Positions 10,286 through 18,935 of a stretch of DNA of 64,000 nucleotides are shown here, piece after piece (position 1 is the stretch's first letter; each line of letters starts with the position of its first letter). The stretch covers positions 1 through 64,000 of the forward strand of contig DASSNE010000003.1 of assembly GCA_035688265.1 (NCBI GenBank), in the 5' to 3' direction. Source of the stretch: DASSBR01 sp035688265 (GTDB lineage Bacteria > Pseudomonadota > Gammaproteobacteria > Natronospirales > DASSBR01). The notes beneath the pieces are model-generated. The model made no database searches and was not told where the DNA came from. It saw only the letters and a program-made list of their open reading frames with translations. The translations under genes were made by a program, and so were the position numbers.

Positions 10286-11067
10286 CCCACCGGGCCCATG
10301 CCGACCGTCACCCGCTCCGTGCTCAACTGATTCAGTACCGCTGCCGCGTCGATTTGCTTGACGAGCCGTTCCACGTTGGCTTTGGAGCCGCTGATTTGAA
10401 TCTTGATGTTGATGAGCGACAACTTCTCCGGCACTCGCCAGTCGCCATCCAGGTTGTAGCTCGCGAGTTGATGCGCATCCTTGAGCTGCACCTTGTCGAA
10501 ATACATGACGACGGTTTCGTTGTCGTCACTGCCGCCCTGCTGACGCAGCGCAATGAAGCCGGCCCCGTCACGCACGACGGCGTCCGGATCGACACTGCCC
10601 TCGCCACCGCGGTTCGCCATGATGCTGATATCGACCGGTGTCGCGTTCTGCGCCACGACACTGCTGGCCATCATTGCGGATTGCATCTGCGCGGCGAGCT
10701 TGCTGATCGCCTGATAATTTCCGGATGCTTCGGCGGCCATTATCTTTTTCTGGTATTCCTGCTGCAGCTTCTCCTGATTTTGCTCTACCGAAAACCTGCC
10801 CGAGTATTCGACGAAGATCGGGCGAAACCCGCGCTTGCCGCGGCACGCGGACGCGGGCAATTGCCAGTCGTCGTTCTTTCTCGCGTACGGCGCGGGCAGG
10901 GTTCCCACCGCCTCCAGGACCTTTTTCATATGGCCCTTGAGCGTGACCATGTCGGCGCGCACGAACCGGATTTCCCGGGCGTCTTGCCCGCAATTGCCAT
11001 CCGCCCATGCCTGATTAACCAGCAGCAGGCCGCCAACTGCAATCGTCAATGCGAAAATGTAGCGCAT
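10279..11067 (-). CDS. Secreted protein of unknown function
   Basis: The 262-residue protein has a clear Sec signal peptide (MRYIFALTIAVGGLLLVNQ, cleavage after the AWA near residue 22). The mature part holds a few cysteines, a coiled-coil-prone stretch around residues 92-125 (EQNQEKLQQEYQKKIMAAE) and a beta-rich C-terminus. I do not recognise the family. A strong Shine-Dalgarno AGGAGGTCAATC precedes the ATG. Position in an envelope gene cluster suggests a periplasmic role. Confidence 0.75.
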   Translation of the reverse strand: MRYIFALTIAVGGLLLVNQAWADGNCGQDAREIRFVRADMVTLKGHMKKVLEAVGTLPAPYARKNDDWQLPASACRGKRGFRPIFVEYSGRFSVEQNQEKLQQEYQKKIMAAEASGNYQAISKLAAQMQSAMMASSVVAQNATPVDISIMANRGGEGSVDPDAVVRDGAGFIALRQQGGSDDNETVVMYFDKVQLKDAHQLASYNLDGDWRVPEKLSLINIKIQISGSKANVERLVKQIDAAAVLNQLSTERVTVGMGPVGC

Positions 11068-11086
11068 GATTGACCTCCTGTGAGAC

Positions 11087-11557
11087 TCAGTTGTCGCTGT
11101 CCGGCGTGCACGGGCCGATGCGACGTGCCTTCATTTGCACACGGATGAGTTTGATCGGGCTGGACTTGTCAGTGATCAGTATTTTCATGATTCCGTGCCA
11201 GTGGGTCGGATCGTCGAAAAACATATCCTGACTCATGGTGCCTTCCTTTCTGCCGCCCACCCGGTAGTCGCCCTTGAAGGACAGATGATGGCCGGCGAGG
11301 TTGTACGTGCCTTTCGGATCGTTGCCTCCGTCGTGGGAGACAAAGTCACGCAAATCGCCGGTCGTAAGGCAGGATTTGTCCGTGTCGGGCTTTTCCGCTT
11401 TGCCGTCGACGCTGGCGACACTCGTCATGGCCCATTCCCCCGGCTTTGCCAGGCCGGTCAAATCGATCGCCGCGTGGTTGGCAGCGTGTTTCGCTGCGAA
11501 GGCCGCCGCCGACACAAAAAGACCCAGGCACAAGCCTGTCATCAATCGTTTCATCAT
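11087..11557 (-). CDS. DUF3617-like periplasmic protein
   Basis: The 156-residue protein has a signal peptide ending around residue 21 (AAAFAA). The mature sequence shows the pattern of the DUF3617 family: KPGEWAMTS near the start, a conserved cysteine (SCLTTGDL), YNLAGHHLSFKGDYRV and a C-terminal cysteine (GPCTPDS), which could form a disulfide. The function is unknown. It lies between two other exported proteins of the cluster. Confidence 0.7.
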   Translation of the reverse strand: MMKRLMTGLCLGLFVSAAAFAAKHAANHAAIDLTGLAKPGEWAMTSVASVDGKAEKPDTDKSCLTTGDLRDFVSHDGGNDPKGTYNLAGHHLSFKGDYRVGGRKEGTMSQDMFFDDPTHWHGIMKILITDKSSPIKLIRVQMKARRIGPCTPDSDN

Positions 11558-11580
11558 GTGCGTTCCTCGCTTTTCAAGTC

Positions 11581-12756
11581 TCAGTTGGCGGCAACCTGCG
11601 TGACGAAGCCACGGCGGGCGTCAAGCACTTTCACCAGGTACTGGCGCATCTCGGCCGGTCCGCGGCCGTTTGCAAGCGTCTGGTACACGGCCGGCGGCTT
11701 CGCTGCGTTGATACGCGCGATCGCGTCGTCCTGCCGTGCCGAAAACTGGTCGAAAACCGTGCCGGCGCCGGCGTTGTAGGCGGCGATCGTGCAGTATTCG
11801 AGGCTGACCGGATTTGCGATCTTCGCCAGGTACTGGCTGGACAGGACGTTCAGATAGGCGGTGCCGAGTTCGATGTTGTTGGCCGGGTCGAACAGGTAGT
11901 CCCGGCTGGGCGTCTTCTGCTCGCCGTGAACCGCTTCGTAGGCATCGATGCCGGCCGTGGTCGGCACCAGTTGCATCAGCCCGAATGCGCCCGCGCTGCT
12001 GACCGCATACGGATTGAAGTTGCTCTCCACCTTGATGATCGCGTACACCAGGCTTTCGCTGACGTGGTAGCGCGCCGCGTAACGGTCCACCAGCGACTTG
12101 TATTTTTTTGCCTGGACGTTGTCGCGATCCGCCACCATCGCAATATGGACGTAGTGATCGGTGCGCGCGCCGTCGGCGGTGTCGATCTTGCGCACCGCCG
12201 CGTGCGCCAGCAGGTAGTCGGCATAATCGGACGCCGCCGCGGGCGTACTGATCGGCCGGCCGTGCTGGTCCCTGACCAGCTCGTACAGGTAAGGCGTGCC
12301 GCTCAACCGCACCGGCTTGTCCGAATAAAGATCGACCGCCCGCGGGTCTTGTGGCGTCAGCAGCGTGCTGACGATGGCGGTATGCAGACTGGCCCGCGGA
12401 TGCGCAGCGTCCACGGTCTCAACCGTGACGATCCCTTTGTCGAAATCGACCAGCGCACGGCTTTTGTAGTTCTGCGTGTACTTGACGTAGCGCTTGCGGG
12501 TCGGCGTCACCGCCTCGCGTGCGCCCCACTCGCGCTTGGCGTGCCCCCGCAGCCGCGCCACCAGATTTCTGAAGTCCTTCAGAAACGCCTCGGGATGGGT
12601 CTTGTAGTACTGCGCCCTGGTCTGAACGACCTGCTCTGCCGCCGCGCGCGGATTGCCGCTGGCGGCGACGCGAATCAGTTGCGAGGCGGGACAGGCGGTC
12701 AGCGTAACGGATACTGCGACGACTGCCAGCCCGCGTGAAACGAATCGAATTGACAT
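11581..12756 (-). CDS. MltC-like membrane-bound lytic murein transglycosylase
   Basis: The 391-residue lipoprotein has a lipobox (TLTAC, C22) and a DUF3393-like N-terminal domain (about 40-200). A C-terminal SLT goose-lysozyme-type domain carries the catalytic glutamate in YAIIKVESNFNPYA, the AFGLMQLVP motif and YNAGAGTV. It cleaves the MurNAc-GlcNAc bond of peptidoglycan to form anhydromuropeptides and should sit in the outer membrane. A strong Shine-Dalgarno AGGAGGTAAAG precedes the start. The domain order is that of MltC, although the neighbours are not the enterobacterial ones. Confidence 0.9.
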   Translation of the reverse strand: MSIRFVSRGLAVVAVSVTLTACPASQLIRVAASGNPRAAAEQVVQTRAQYYKTHPEAFLKDFRNLVARLRGHAKREWGAREAVTPTRKRYVKYTQNYKSRALVDFDKGIVTVETVDAAHPRASLHTAIVSTLLTPQDPRAVDLYSDKPVRLSGTPYLYELVRDQHGRPISTPAAASDYADYLLAHAAVRKIDTADGARTDHYVHIAMVADRDNVQAKKYKSLVDRYAARYHVSESLVYAIIKVESNFNPYAVSSAGAFGLMQLVPTTAGIDAYEAVHGEQKTPSRDYLFDPANNIELGTAYLNVLSSQYLAKIANPVSLEYCTIAAYNAGAGTVFDQFSARQDDAIARINAAKPPAVYQTLANGRGPAEMRQYLVKVLDARRGFVTQVAAN

Positions 12757-12775
12757 CTTTACCTCCTGGCGCCGT

Positions 12776-13381
12776 TCAGATCGCCGTCGGCAGCGTCACC
12801 AGGCTGCCGGCGATCAGGCCGATCACGAGATAGATGACGATGTCCGCAATGACCACCGCCGCCGTATAGCCGAATGCCCGCTCGCGCGGCGCGTGCATGA
12901 GCCGGGGCAGCCCGAGGTACAGAAGATAGAGGCCGTAAATGCCGGCGAACAGAATCAGGACGTCGAGCAGCGGGACCAGGTGCAACACGCCGGCAAGCCA
13001 CACCGGCGTGCTGGTATAGGCGGCGAGCTTGAGTGCCTGCGGCAGGCTCTTTTCGCCGCCGAAGCCGGCCGCCAGCTCGGAAATGATCAGCGCGAGCACG
13101 TAGACGCCGACCAGCGTGAGCACGTAAGACACGATGGCCTCGGCAATGCCGGAACTGATCGGCACGCGGTAGCGGCCGAGAAAGGGCACCGACACGCCGA
13201 ACATGCTGAGCCCGATAAAGTTCGCCACCGGCCCGATGGCCGCCAGCGGCAAAATGTAGCGGAGGTACAGGGTTCGCGGCGATGCGGTTTCGTCAGCGAT
13301 CGCCTCCCATTCGCTACGCGGCCGGAAGAGAATGTTTCTGACCCGGTGCGTCAGGGGCAGATTCAGAGTGACTGTATTCAT
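12776..13381 (-). CDS. Yip1 family membrane protein
   Basis: The protein has about 201 residues and five hydrophobic helices. Its N-terminus (RVRNILFRPRSEWEAIADE followed by LYLRYILPLAAIGPVANFIG) is typical of bacterial Yip1/YIPF-domain proteins, whose role is unknown. The ATG at 13381 is chosen because GAGG lies at a suitable distance; an ATG at 13414 would add 11 residues but has no ribosome binding site. It is the first gene of the minus-strand envelope cluster. Confidence 0.8.
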   Translation of the reverse strand: MNTVTLNLPLTHRVRNILFRPRSEWEAIADETASPRTLYLRYILPLAAIGPVANFIGLSMFGVSVPFLGRYRVPISSGIAEAIVSYVLTLVGVYVLALIISELAAGFGGEKSLPQALKLAAYTSTPVWLAGVLHLVPLLDVLILFAGIYGLYLLYLGLPRLMHAPRERAFGYTAAVVIADIVIYLVIGLIAGSLVTLPTAI

Positions 13382-13565
13382 GGGCTGATCGACCTCGTCC
13401 GTTGCTGTCTGCATGGCCGGATTTAACGCGCATCGCCCGTCCCGTTTCTACGCCAATCACTGCCCGGATTTTGCTCACCGCCTGCTCAAATGGCTGCGTC
13501 CAGTCCCGGAGGGTGCTGCTATACTCAAACCAAACGCCCGGGAATCCGGCTGGAGTTCTTCGGCA

Positions 13566-15857
13566 ATGAACAAGGCACCCGCGCCGACCGAAGCGGACTT
13601 TATTGCGGCAGTCCGCCTGGCGCTCCGGTACTACCACGAGCCCGATCGACTGCGTGAGAATCCGCTCGTGCAGTCGCGCCTGGTCACGGCGGCATTGGAC
13701 AACGCCGATGCGCCGCGCACGCCGGTGCAGGCGCTCCGCGAGGTGATCAGGATCCACTGCGAGCAACTCGGCAGCGCACCGAAGGCGGATGAACTCCGGC
13801 AGGTGATACAGCGGACCTGGCTCAAGCCGATGCGCTCGCAACAGGCGGTCGCCGAAACACTGAACCTGAGCTGGAGCACCTATCGCCGCCGACTGGCAAG
13901 CGCAGTCCGCCGGCTGGCGATGCAGCTGTGGGAGGCGGAGGCGGCGCTTCGGGTGGCTGCCGCATCGGCGCCCGCACACAATACTGGCGCGAGTCTCCGG
14001 GCGACGGATGGCCGGTACCCGCCGGTCGGCGGCGTTTTCCACCACACGCTGGGGCGCAGCCTGCTGGGCGCGCTGGCGCTCATCGCGCTGAGCGCCATGG
14101 CGTGGCTGCTGTCGCCGACCGAACAGGGGCAAGGCTCGATCGGCCCGCCGCCGGACTCCCACAGCTATCGGCGCACGCTCGCCGTGTTGCCGTTCGAAAA
14201 CCTGAGTGCGGACAAGGCAAATGGCTATTTTGCGGCGGGCATCCGGGACGAACTTCTGACGCGCCTGGCCGCCATTCCGGCGCTGAAGGTCATCGCCCGC
14301 ACGTCGACGGCCCGGTACAAGAGTCACCCGGCGGACATCAAAAGCATCGCCGCCGACCTCAACGTCGCAGCCGTACTCGAGGGCAGCGTGCAAAAGGCGG
14401 GCGATACCGTCCACATCAACGTGCAGTTGATCGATGCGCGCACTTACACTCACCTCTGGGCTCACAGTTACGATCGCAAACTGACCGATATTTTCGGCGT
14501 TGAAGGCGAAGTCGCCAACAAAATCGCGGCCGCGCTGGGCGCCGAACTGAGCCCGGCGCAAGCGGCCCGCCTTCACGACGCGCCAACAGCCAGCGTACCG
14601 GCATACGACCGGTTCCTGCGCGGCGAGTATTACGCCAATCGCGCCTATTCGAGCCTGCTGTCGACGGACTTCGACGCTGCGATCAAAAATTATCAGGCGG
14701 CCGTCCGGATCGATCCGCGCTTTGCGCTTGCCTACGCGAAACTGTCGCTGATGCAATCGTACAAGCTGCATACCCTGCACTTTCGGGGCGACTACGATCC
14801 GAAGCTCGCGGCCGGCACCGAGGCGAATGCCGACAAGGCGCTGGCCCTGGCGCCGGACCTGGCCGAGGCGCATCTGGCCGAAGGCTACTATCTCGACTAC
14901 GTCCGCCACGATCTCGAAGGCCAGCTGAAGTCATTTCAGGCCGCGCTTGCGCTTGCGCCGGAAAGCGCCGAGACGCTCTTCGGCATCGGCGTCATTTATG
15001 AGAACCGGGCACATTTCAGGCAAGCCATCGACTACTATCGACGCGCGCTCGTTACCGATCCGCGCAATCTCAGAACGCTGGTCGAACTGGCGGCGGCCGA
15101 CATGTACGTGCATCGCTACAAGGAAGCCGAGACGCTGCTGGAACGCGGCCTGAGCATTGATCCGGCGTCGGTGAACACGGCACTGTTTCTTGTCAGCGCG
15201 TACGTCCTGCACACCGGCGATATCGACCGGGCTCTTGCCGTCCTCAAAGCCGCGCCCGCGGCTGTCAGAGACAATCCGGTGGTGCTCGATCAACGCGCGG
15301 TGCTGCTTGCTGCGCTGAGTCATTTTGATGCTGCACGACGCTTGTTCGCCAGGCTGACGTCAGGCAAGCCGTCGGCCGACTGGAGCATCGAAATGGAACA
15401 GGGCGACCTGGAGTGGTTCGCCGGCGACAAGGCGCGGGCGCGCGATCATTATCGACGCGCCGCCAAGCTGGCGGAGGCCGGGATCGCGAAGAAACCGAAC
15501 AGCTGGCTTCACGAAAGGCTGGGATGGATTTTCGCCCGGCTGGGCAAAAAGGAAAAAGCGCTTCAGGAGGTGCGCCGCGCGGTCCAATCAAATCCGGCCG
15601 ACAGCCACCCGGTCTCCAACATGACCGCGCGCGTCATGCTGGCGCAGGTCGAGGCGCAGCTGGGAGAGACGGATCAGGCCGTGGCGGAACTGGGCAAGCT
15701 GCTCGCGATGCCGAGTGGTTACGTCATCTCGATACCGCTGATCCAGGTCGATCCGAACTGGGCCGCCATCCGATCGGCGCCGGGTTTTCAGGCGTTGGTC
15801 AAGCAATACGACAAGCGCGCGTCGCGCCCGGACGGCGTCGTCGCCAGCGCCGACTGA
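13566..15857 (+). CDS. Membrane-anchored HTH / TolB-like / TPR protein (CadC-like)
   Basis: The 763-residue protein starts at the ATG with GGAG ten bases upstream. The N-terminal 110 residues are soluble and helical, with a helix-turn-helix-like stretch SQQAVAETLNLSWSTYRRRL. One membrane helix follows (LLGALALIALSAMAWLL, about 163-181). A FlgO/TolB-N-like domain begins with RTLAVLPFENLSADKANGYFAAG near residue 200. About ten TPR-like repeats fill residues 340-740 (for example YQAAVRIDPRFALAYAKLS and ALALAPESAETLFGIG). This order matches CadC-like one-component membrane regulators with a periplasmic sensor. Target genes are unknown; it is divergent from the Yip1-MltC cluster. Confidence 0.8.
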   Translation: MNKAPAPTEADFIAAVRLALRYYHEPDRLRENPLVQSRLVTAALDNADAPRTPVQALREVIRIHCEQLGSAPKADELRQVIQRTWLKPMRSQQAVAETLNLSWSTYRRRLASAVRRLAMQLWEAEAALRVAAASAPAHNTGASLRATDGRYPPVGGVFHHTLGRSLLGALALIALSAMAWLLSPTEQGQGSIGPPPDSHSYRRTLAVLPFENLSADKANGYFAAGIRDELLTRLAAIPALKVIARTSTARYKSHPADIKSIAADLNVAAVLEGSVQKAGDTVHINVQLIDARTYTHLWAHSYDRKLTDIFGVEGEVANKIAAALGAELSPAQAARLHDAPTASVPAYDRFLRGEYYANRAYSSLLSTDFDAAIKNYQAAVRIDPRFALAYAKLSLMQSYKLHTLHFRGDYDPKLAAGTEANADKALALAPDLAEAHLAEGYYLDYVRHDLEGQLKSFQAALALAPESAETLFGIGVIYENRAHFRQAIDYYRRALVTDPRNLRTLVELAAADMYVHRYKEAETLLERGLSIDPASVNTALFLVSAYVLHTGDIDRALAVLKAAPAAVRDNPVVLDQRAVLLAALSHFDAARRLFARLTSGKPSADWSIEMEQGDLEWFAGDKARARDHYRRAAKLAEAGIAKKPNSWLHERLGWIFARLGKKEKALQEVRRAVQSNPADSHPVSNMTARVMLAQVEAQLGETDQAVAELGKLLAMPSGYVISIPLIQVDPNWAAIRSAPGFQALVKQYDKRASRPDGVVASAD

Positions 15858-15861
15858 TCGC

Positions 15862-16878
15862 TCAATCTTCGCCGCCGCCGTAACCGCCTTCGGTCACCTT
15901 GCCGCGGAATACCAGGTACTGATATGCGTTGTAGATCAGCATCACCGGAATCAGCATGCCGATGCCGGTGAGCATGAACACCAGCGTTTTGCTGGATGAC
16001 GCAGCGCCATAGACGGTCACGTCCGGCGGGATGATGCTGGGGTACAGGCTCGTGGCGAGGCCGATGAACGAGAACAGGAAGATCAGGATACTCCACGCGA
16101 ACGGGGCGTATTCGTGCCGTCGCCGGAGACTGTAAAGCAGCACGCCGAAGGAAATGGCGGCACACAGCGGCAGTATGCCGATAGCGTACAGATGCTCACC
16201 GAACCACTTGTCGCGCACGTAGTCGAACTTGAGCGGCGTCCAGAGGCTGACGCCGACGCCGACGATGACCGTAAGCCATGCCGCGAACGCCGCCTGATGA
16301 AAGAAGCGCGCCTGGATATCACCGACGGTCTTGACGATCAGGTACGTCGCACCGAGCAGCATGTAGCCGAACACGACGCCCACCGCGACCAGCAGCGAGA
16401 ACGGCGAAAACCAATCGAACACGCCGCCGGTAAAACCTTGCGGTCCCACCGGAATTCCCGAAATGATCGCGCCGAGGGCAAGGCCTTGTGCGGCCGCGGC
16501 AAGCAGGCTGCCGGCCCCGAACGCGATGTTCCACATGTGTTTGCGGCGGGAATTTTCTCGGAACTCGAACGCGACGCCACGAAACACCAGGCCGAACAGC
16601 GCCGCCATAATCGGAATGTAAAGCGCATGCAGCGCGATCGCGTAAACATCGGGAAACGCGCCGAACAACGCACCGCCGAGCAGCACCAGCCAGGTTTCAT
16701 TCGCATCCCAGACGCTGCCGAGGCTGGCCATCATGATGCCGCGCTCGTTGTCGTTGCGCGCGCCCAGCGACAGGATGCCGACGCCCAGGTCGAAGCCGTC
16801 GAGCACCACGTAAAGGATCAGCAATACGCCGATCAGGCCGAACCAGATGTCGGCGAGGAAGTGGTGGACTTCGTTCAT
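15862..16878 (-). CDS. cydB: Cytochrome bd-type quinol oxidase subunit II
   Basis: The 338-residue subunit has about eight membrane helices and the CydB signatures LWFGLIGVLLILYVVLDGFDLGVGIL-type start, SVWDANETWLVLLGGALFGAFPDVYA and the KTVGDIQARFFHQA loop. With CydA it forms a quinol:O2 oxidoreductase in the cytoplasmic membrane. The start overlaps the cydA stop by 4 bases. It ends 4 bases from the convergent TPR gene, leaving no room for a cydX small subunit downstream. Confidence 0.96.
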   Translation of the reverse strand: MNEVHHFLADIWFGLIGVLLILYVVLDGFDLGVGILSLGARNDNERGIMMASLGSVWDANETWLVLLGGALFGAFPDVYAIALHALYIPIMAALFGLVFRGVAFEFRENSRRKHMWNIAFGAGSLLAAAAQGLALGAIISGIPVGPQGFTGGVFDWFSPFSLLVAVGVVFGYMLLGATYLIVKTVGDIQARFFHQAAFAAWLTVIVGVGVSLWTPLKFDYVRDKWFGEHLYAIGILPLCAAISFGVLLYSLRRRHEYAPFAWSILIFLFSFIGLATSLYPSIIPPDVTVYGAASSSKTLVFMLTGIGMLIPVMLIYNAYQYLVFRGKVTEGGYGGGED

Positions 16879-18311
16879 TTCATGCCCTCGCTCGACTGGC
16901 CTTCACCGGTTTCCCAGGCGGTGCGCGTGTCGACGAGATTGGCGCCGCGGCGAGGAGGTGCCTCCATCGTGACGTCCGGCCCTTCCAGCAGAATGCGCCG
17001 CGCGAAATACAGGAACGTCACCAGCAGAATCGCGTAGATAATGCCGAACACGATCATCGTGCCGGCCACGGTGGACGGCGGCAGCATCGACGCGCCGTGT
17101 TCGGTGCGCATGATGCCGTAAATCACCCATGGCTGACGGCCGACTTCGCGCACGGTCCAGCCGCATTCAACCGCGATGTCGCCGAGCGGAATCGCTGCCA
17201 TCCAGAGCAGCCACAACCACTTGTGGCGGTCGGCATTGTCCGCGGTCAGGCCATAGCGCCGCCAGCGCCACAGGGTCCAGATCATCAGGCCGAAGAAAAA
17301 GAAGCCGATCGCGACCATGAGACGGAAGGTGTAATAGATGAGCGGGATCAGCGGCGGCTGGTCCTTGCGCGGAAAATCGCGCAGACCCTTCACCTGCCCG
17401 TCGAGCGTATGCGTCGCCAGCAGGCTGAGGCCATAGGGAATGTCGAGCGACCAGTCGTTTTTCTGCTCCGCCTGGTTCGGCCACGCGAGCATCGACCACG
17501 CCGCGGGCTGGCCCGGCGGGTTGGTCTCCCAATGCCCTTCGATCGCCGCGCCTTTCGCCGGCTGATATTCGAACACGACGCCGCCCGAGCCGTCGCCCAG
17601 AAAAATCTGCAGCGGCGTGATGATGATCGCGGCGATCGCGACCAGCTTGAACGAGCGCAAAAAGAAGGCCCGATGACGGTTCCGGTAGATGTACCACGCG
17701 CTCAAGCCGCCGATGATGAACAGGCTGGTTTCGAGGCACGCAATCCACATGTGCGTGATCCCCCACGGCGCAGACGGATTGAAGATCGCCTCGATGTAAT
17801 TGTCGACGACGAAGCGACCGTTTTCGACGTGGCCGCCGGTCGGCGTCTGCATCCACGAATTCGCCGACATGATCCACAACGCCGACATCGATGCGCCCAG
17901 CGCCACCATGCACGTCGCGAACATGTGGATCGCCGGCGCGACGCGGCGCCAGCCGAACATCATGATGCCGAGGAAGCCCGCTTCGAGCATGAAGGCCATC
18001 GAGCCTTCGAAGCCGAGAATGTTGCCGAAGAAGTTGCCGGCGAGGCGCGAAAACGGCGCCCAGTTGGTGCCGAACTCGAATTCGAGCGGCAAACCGGTCG
18101 CAACACCGACGCCGAAGTTCAACAGCAGCAGCTTGGCCCAGAAACGCGCGTGACGGTAGTAGTCCTCGTTGCCGGTCTTGAGCCACAGCGATTCGAGTAC
18201 GACGAGAAACGTCGACAGGCCGATCGTGAACACCGGCCAGACAATGTGGAATATCAGCGTGAACGCGAACTGGCCGCGCGACAAGTCAACGCTTGGGCTG
18301 ACGGGAAGCAT
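16875..18311 (-). CDS. cydA: Cytochrome bd-type quinol oxidase subunit I, CIO-like
   Basis: Subunit I (478 residues) carries the haems and quinol site. The conserved H22 (haem b595 ligand) is in FHIVWPVFTIG, followed by FEFGTNWAPFSRLAGN, FEGSMAFMLEAGFLGIMMFGW and GRQPWVIYG. Length and sequence of the N-terminal helices (QFAFTLIFHI and FTIGLSTFLVVLE) are closer to cyanide-insensitive oxidase CioA than to E. coli CydA, with a short Q-loop. It is the first gene of cydAB; the divergent folA promoter lies upstream. Confidence 0.95.
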   Translation of the reverse strand: MLPVSPSVDLSRGQFAFTLIFHIVWPVFTIGLSTFLVVLESLWLKTGNEDYYRHARFWAKLLLLNFGVGVATGLPLEFEFGTNWAPFSRLAGNFFGNILGFEGSMAFMLEAGFLGIMMFGWRRVAPAIHMFATCMVALGASMSALWIMSANSWMQTPTGGHVENGRFVVDNYIEAIFNPSAPWGITHMWIACLETSLFIIGGLSAWYIYRNRHRAFFLRSFKLVAIAAIIITPLQIFLGDGSGGVVFEYQPAKGAAIEGHWETNPPGQPAAWSMLAWPNQAEQKNDWSLDIPYGLSLLATHTLDGQVKGLRDFPRKDQPPLIPLIYYTFRLMVAIGFFFFGLMIWTLWRWRRYGLTADNADRHKWLWLLWMAAIPLGDIAVECGWTVREVGRQPWVIYGIMRTEHGASMLPPSTVAGTMIVFGIIYAILLVTFLYFARRILLEGPDVTMEAPPRRGANLVDTRTAWETGEGQSSEGMK

Positions 18312-18356
18312 GAACCATCCTTGAGTTTATTAACCGGCCCCCGCATGAAAGCGCGC

Positions 18357-18386
18357 TTGGACCCGCTACCGTTGTCTCCCTACAAT
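18357..18386 (+). promoter_or_regulatory. folA promoter, leaderless geometry
   Basis: TTGGAC (18357-18362), an 18-base spacer and TACAAT (18381-18386) form a good sigma70 promoter. The ATG begins seven bases after the -10 box, so the start codon is the expected transcription start. Confidence 0.65.
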
Positions 18387-18392
18387 AGCGCA

Positions 18393-18902
18393 ATGACCGA
18401 CAATAATGAAACTGTCCCGCCCATCGCGCTGGTCGTAGCCATGGGCGCTGAACGCGAGATCGGCCATGACGGGCGAATGCCGTGGCACCTGCCGGCCGAC
18501 CTCAAGCATTTCAAGGCTGTAACGATCGGGCACACGGTCCTGATGGGGCGGCGCACCTTCGAGTCGATCGGCCGGCCGCTGCCGGGGCGCGACAACTTCG
18601 TCGTCAGCCGCGATGTCGGTTTCCAGCCTGAAGGCTGCACGGTGTTCGCCTCAATCGACCTGGCGCTCGCCGCCGCACCGGCAGATGGAATGCTGATGGT
18701 GATCGGCGGCGCGACGCTTTACGAGGTGCTGCTGCCGCGGGCGCAACGAATTTACCTGACGCGCATTAACGCCAGCTTCCCGGCCGATACCTGGTTTCCG
18801 AAGCTCGATGACGACGAGTGGCGCGAGGTCGAATGCGAAGAGCATGGGCCGGATGAGAAGAATTCGTACCGGTACAGCTTCATCACGCTGGAAAGGAAAT
18901 AA
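18393..18902 (+). CDS. folA: Dihydrofolate reductase
   Basis: The 169-residue enzyme reduces dihydrofolate to tetrahydrofolate with NADPH. DHFR signatures are IALVVAMGAEREIGHDGRMPWHLPADL, with the substrate-binding acidic residue in LPADLKHFK, then the NADPH motif GRRTFESIGRPLPGR and VIGGATLYE. The ATG directly follows a -10 box and no Shine-Dalgarno is possible, suggesting leaderless translation. The frame is open far upstream, but only this start gives a normal DHFR length. The stop is followed within six bases by a GCTTACC array. Confidence 0.96.
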   Translation: MTDNNETVPPIALVVAMGAEREIGHDGRMPWHLPADLKHFKAVTIGHTVLMGRRTFESIGRPLPGRDNFVVSRDVGFQPEGCTVFASIDLALAAAPADGMLMVIGGATLYEVLLPRAQRIYLTRINASFPADTWFPKLDDDEWREVECEEHGPDEKNSYRYSFITLERK

Positions 18903-18907
18903 GCACC

Positions 18908-18935
18908 GCTTACCGCTTACCGCTTACCACTTACC
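18908..18935. repeat. GCTTACC heptamer tandem array between convergent genes
   Basis: Three perfect GCTTACC units are followed by ACTTACC. The array lies between the folA stop and the convergent ubiquinone hydroxylase. On the minus strand it encodes the last residues (GKW) and the stop codon of that hydroxylase. Confidence 0.85.

Noticed and set aside
17097..18392. Extension of the folA frame upstream
   Set aside because: It is antisense to cydA; DHFR homology starts only after 18393.
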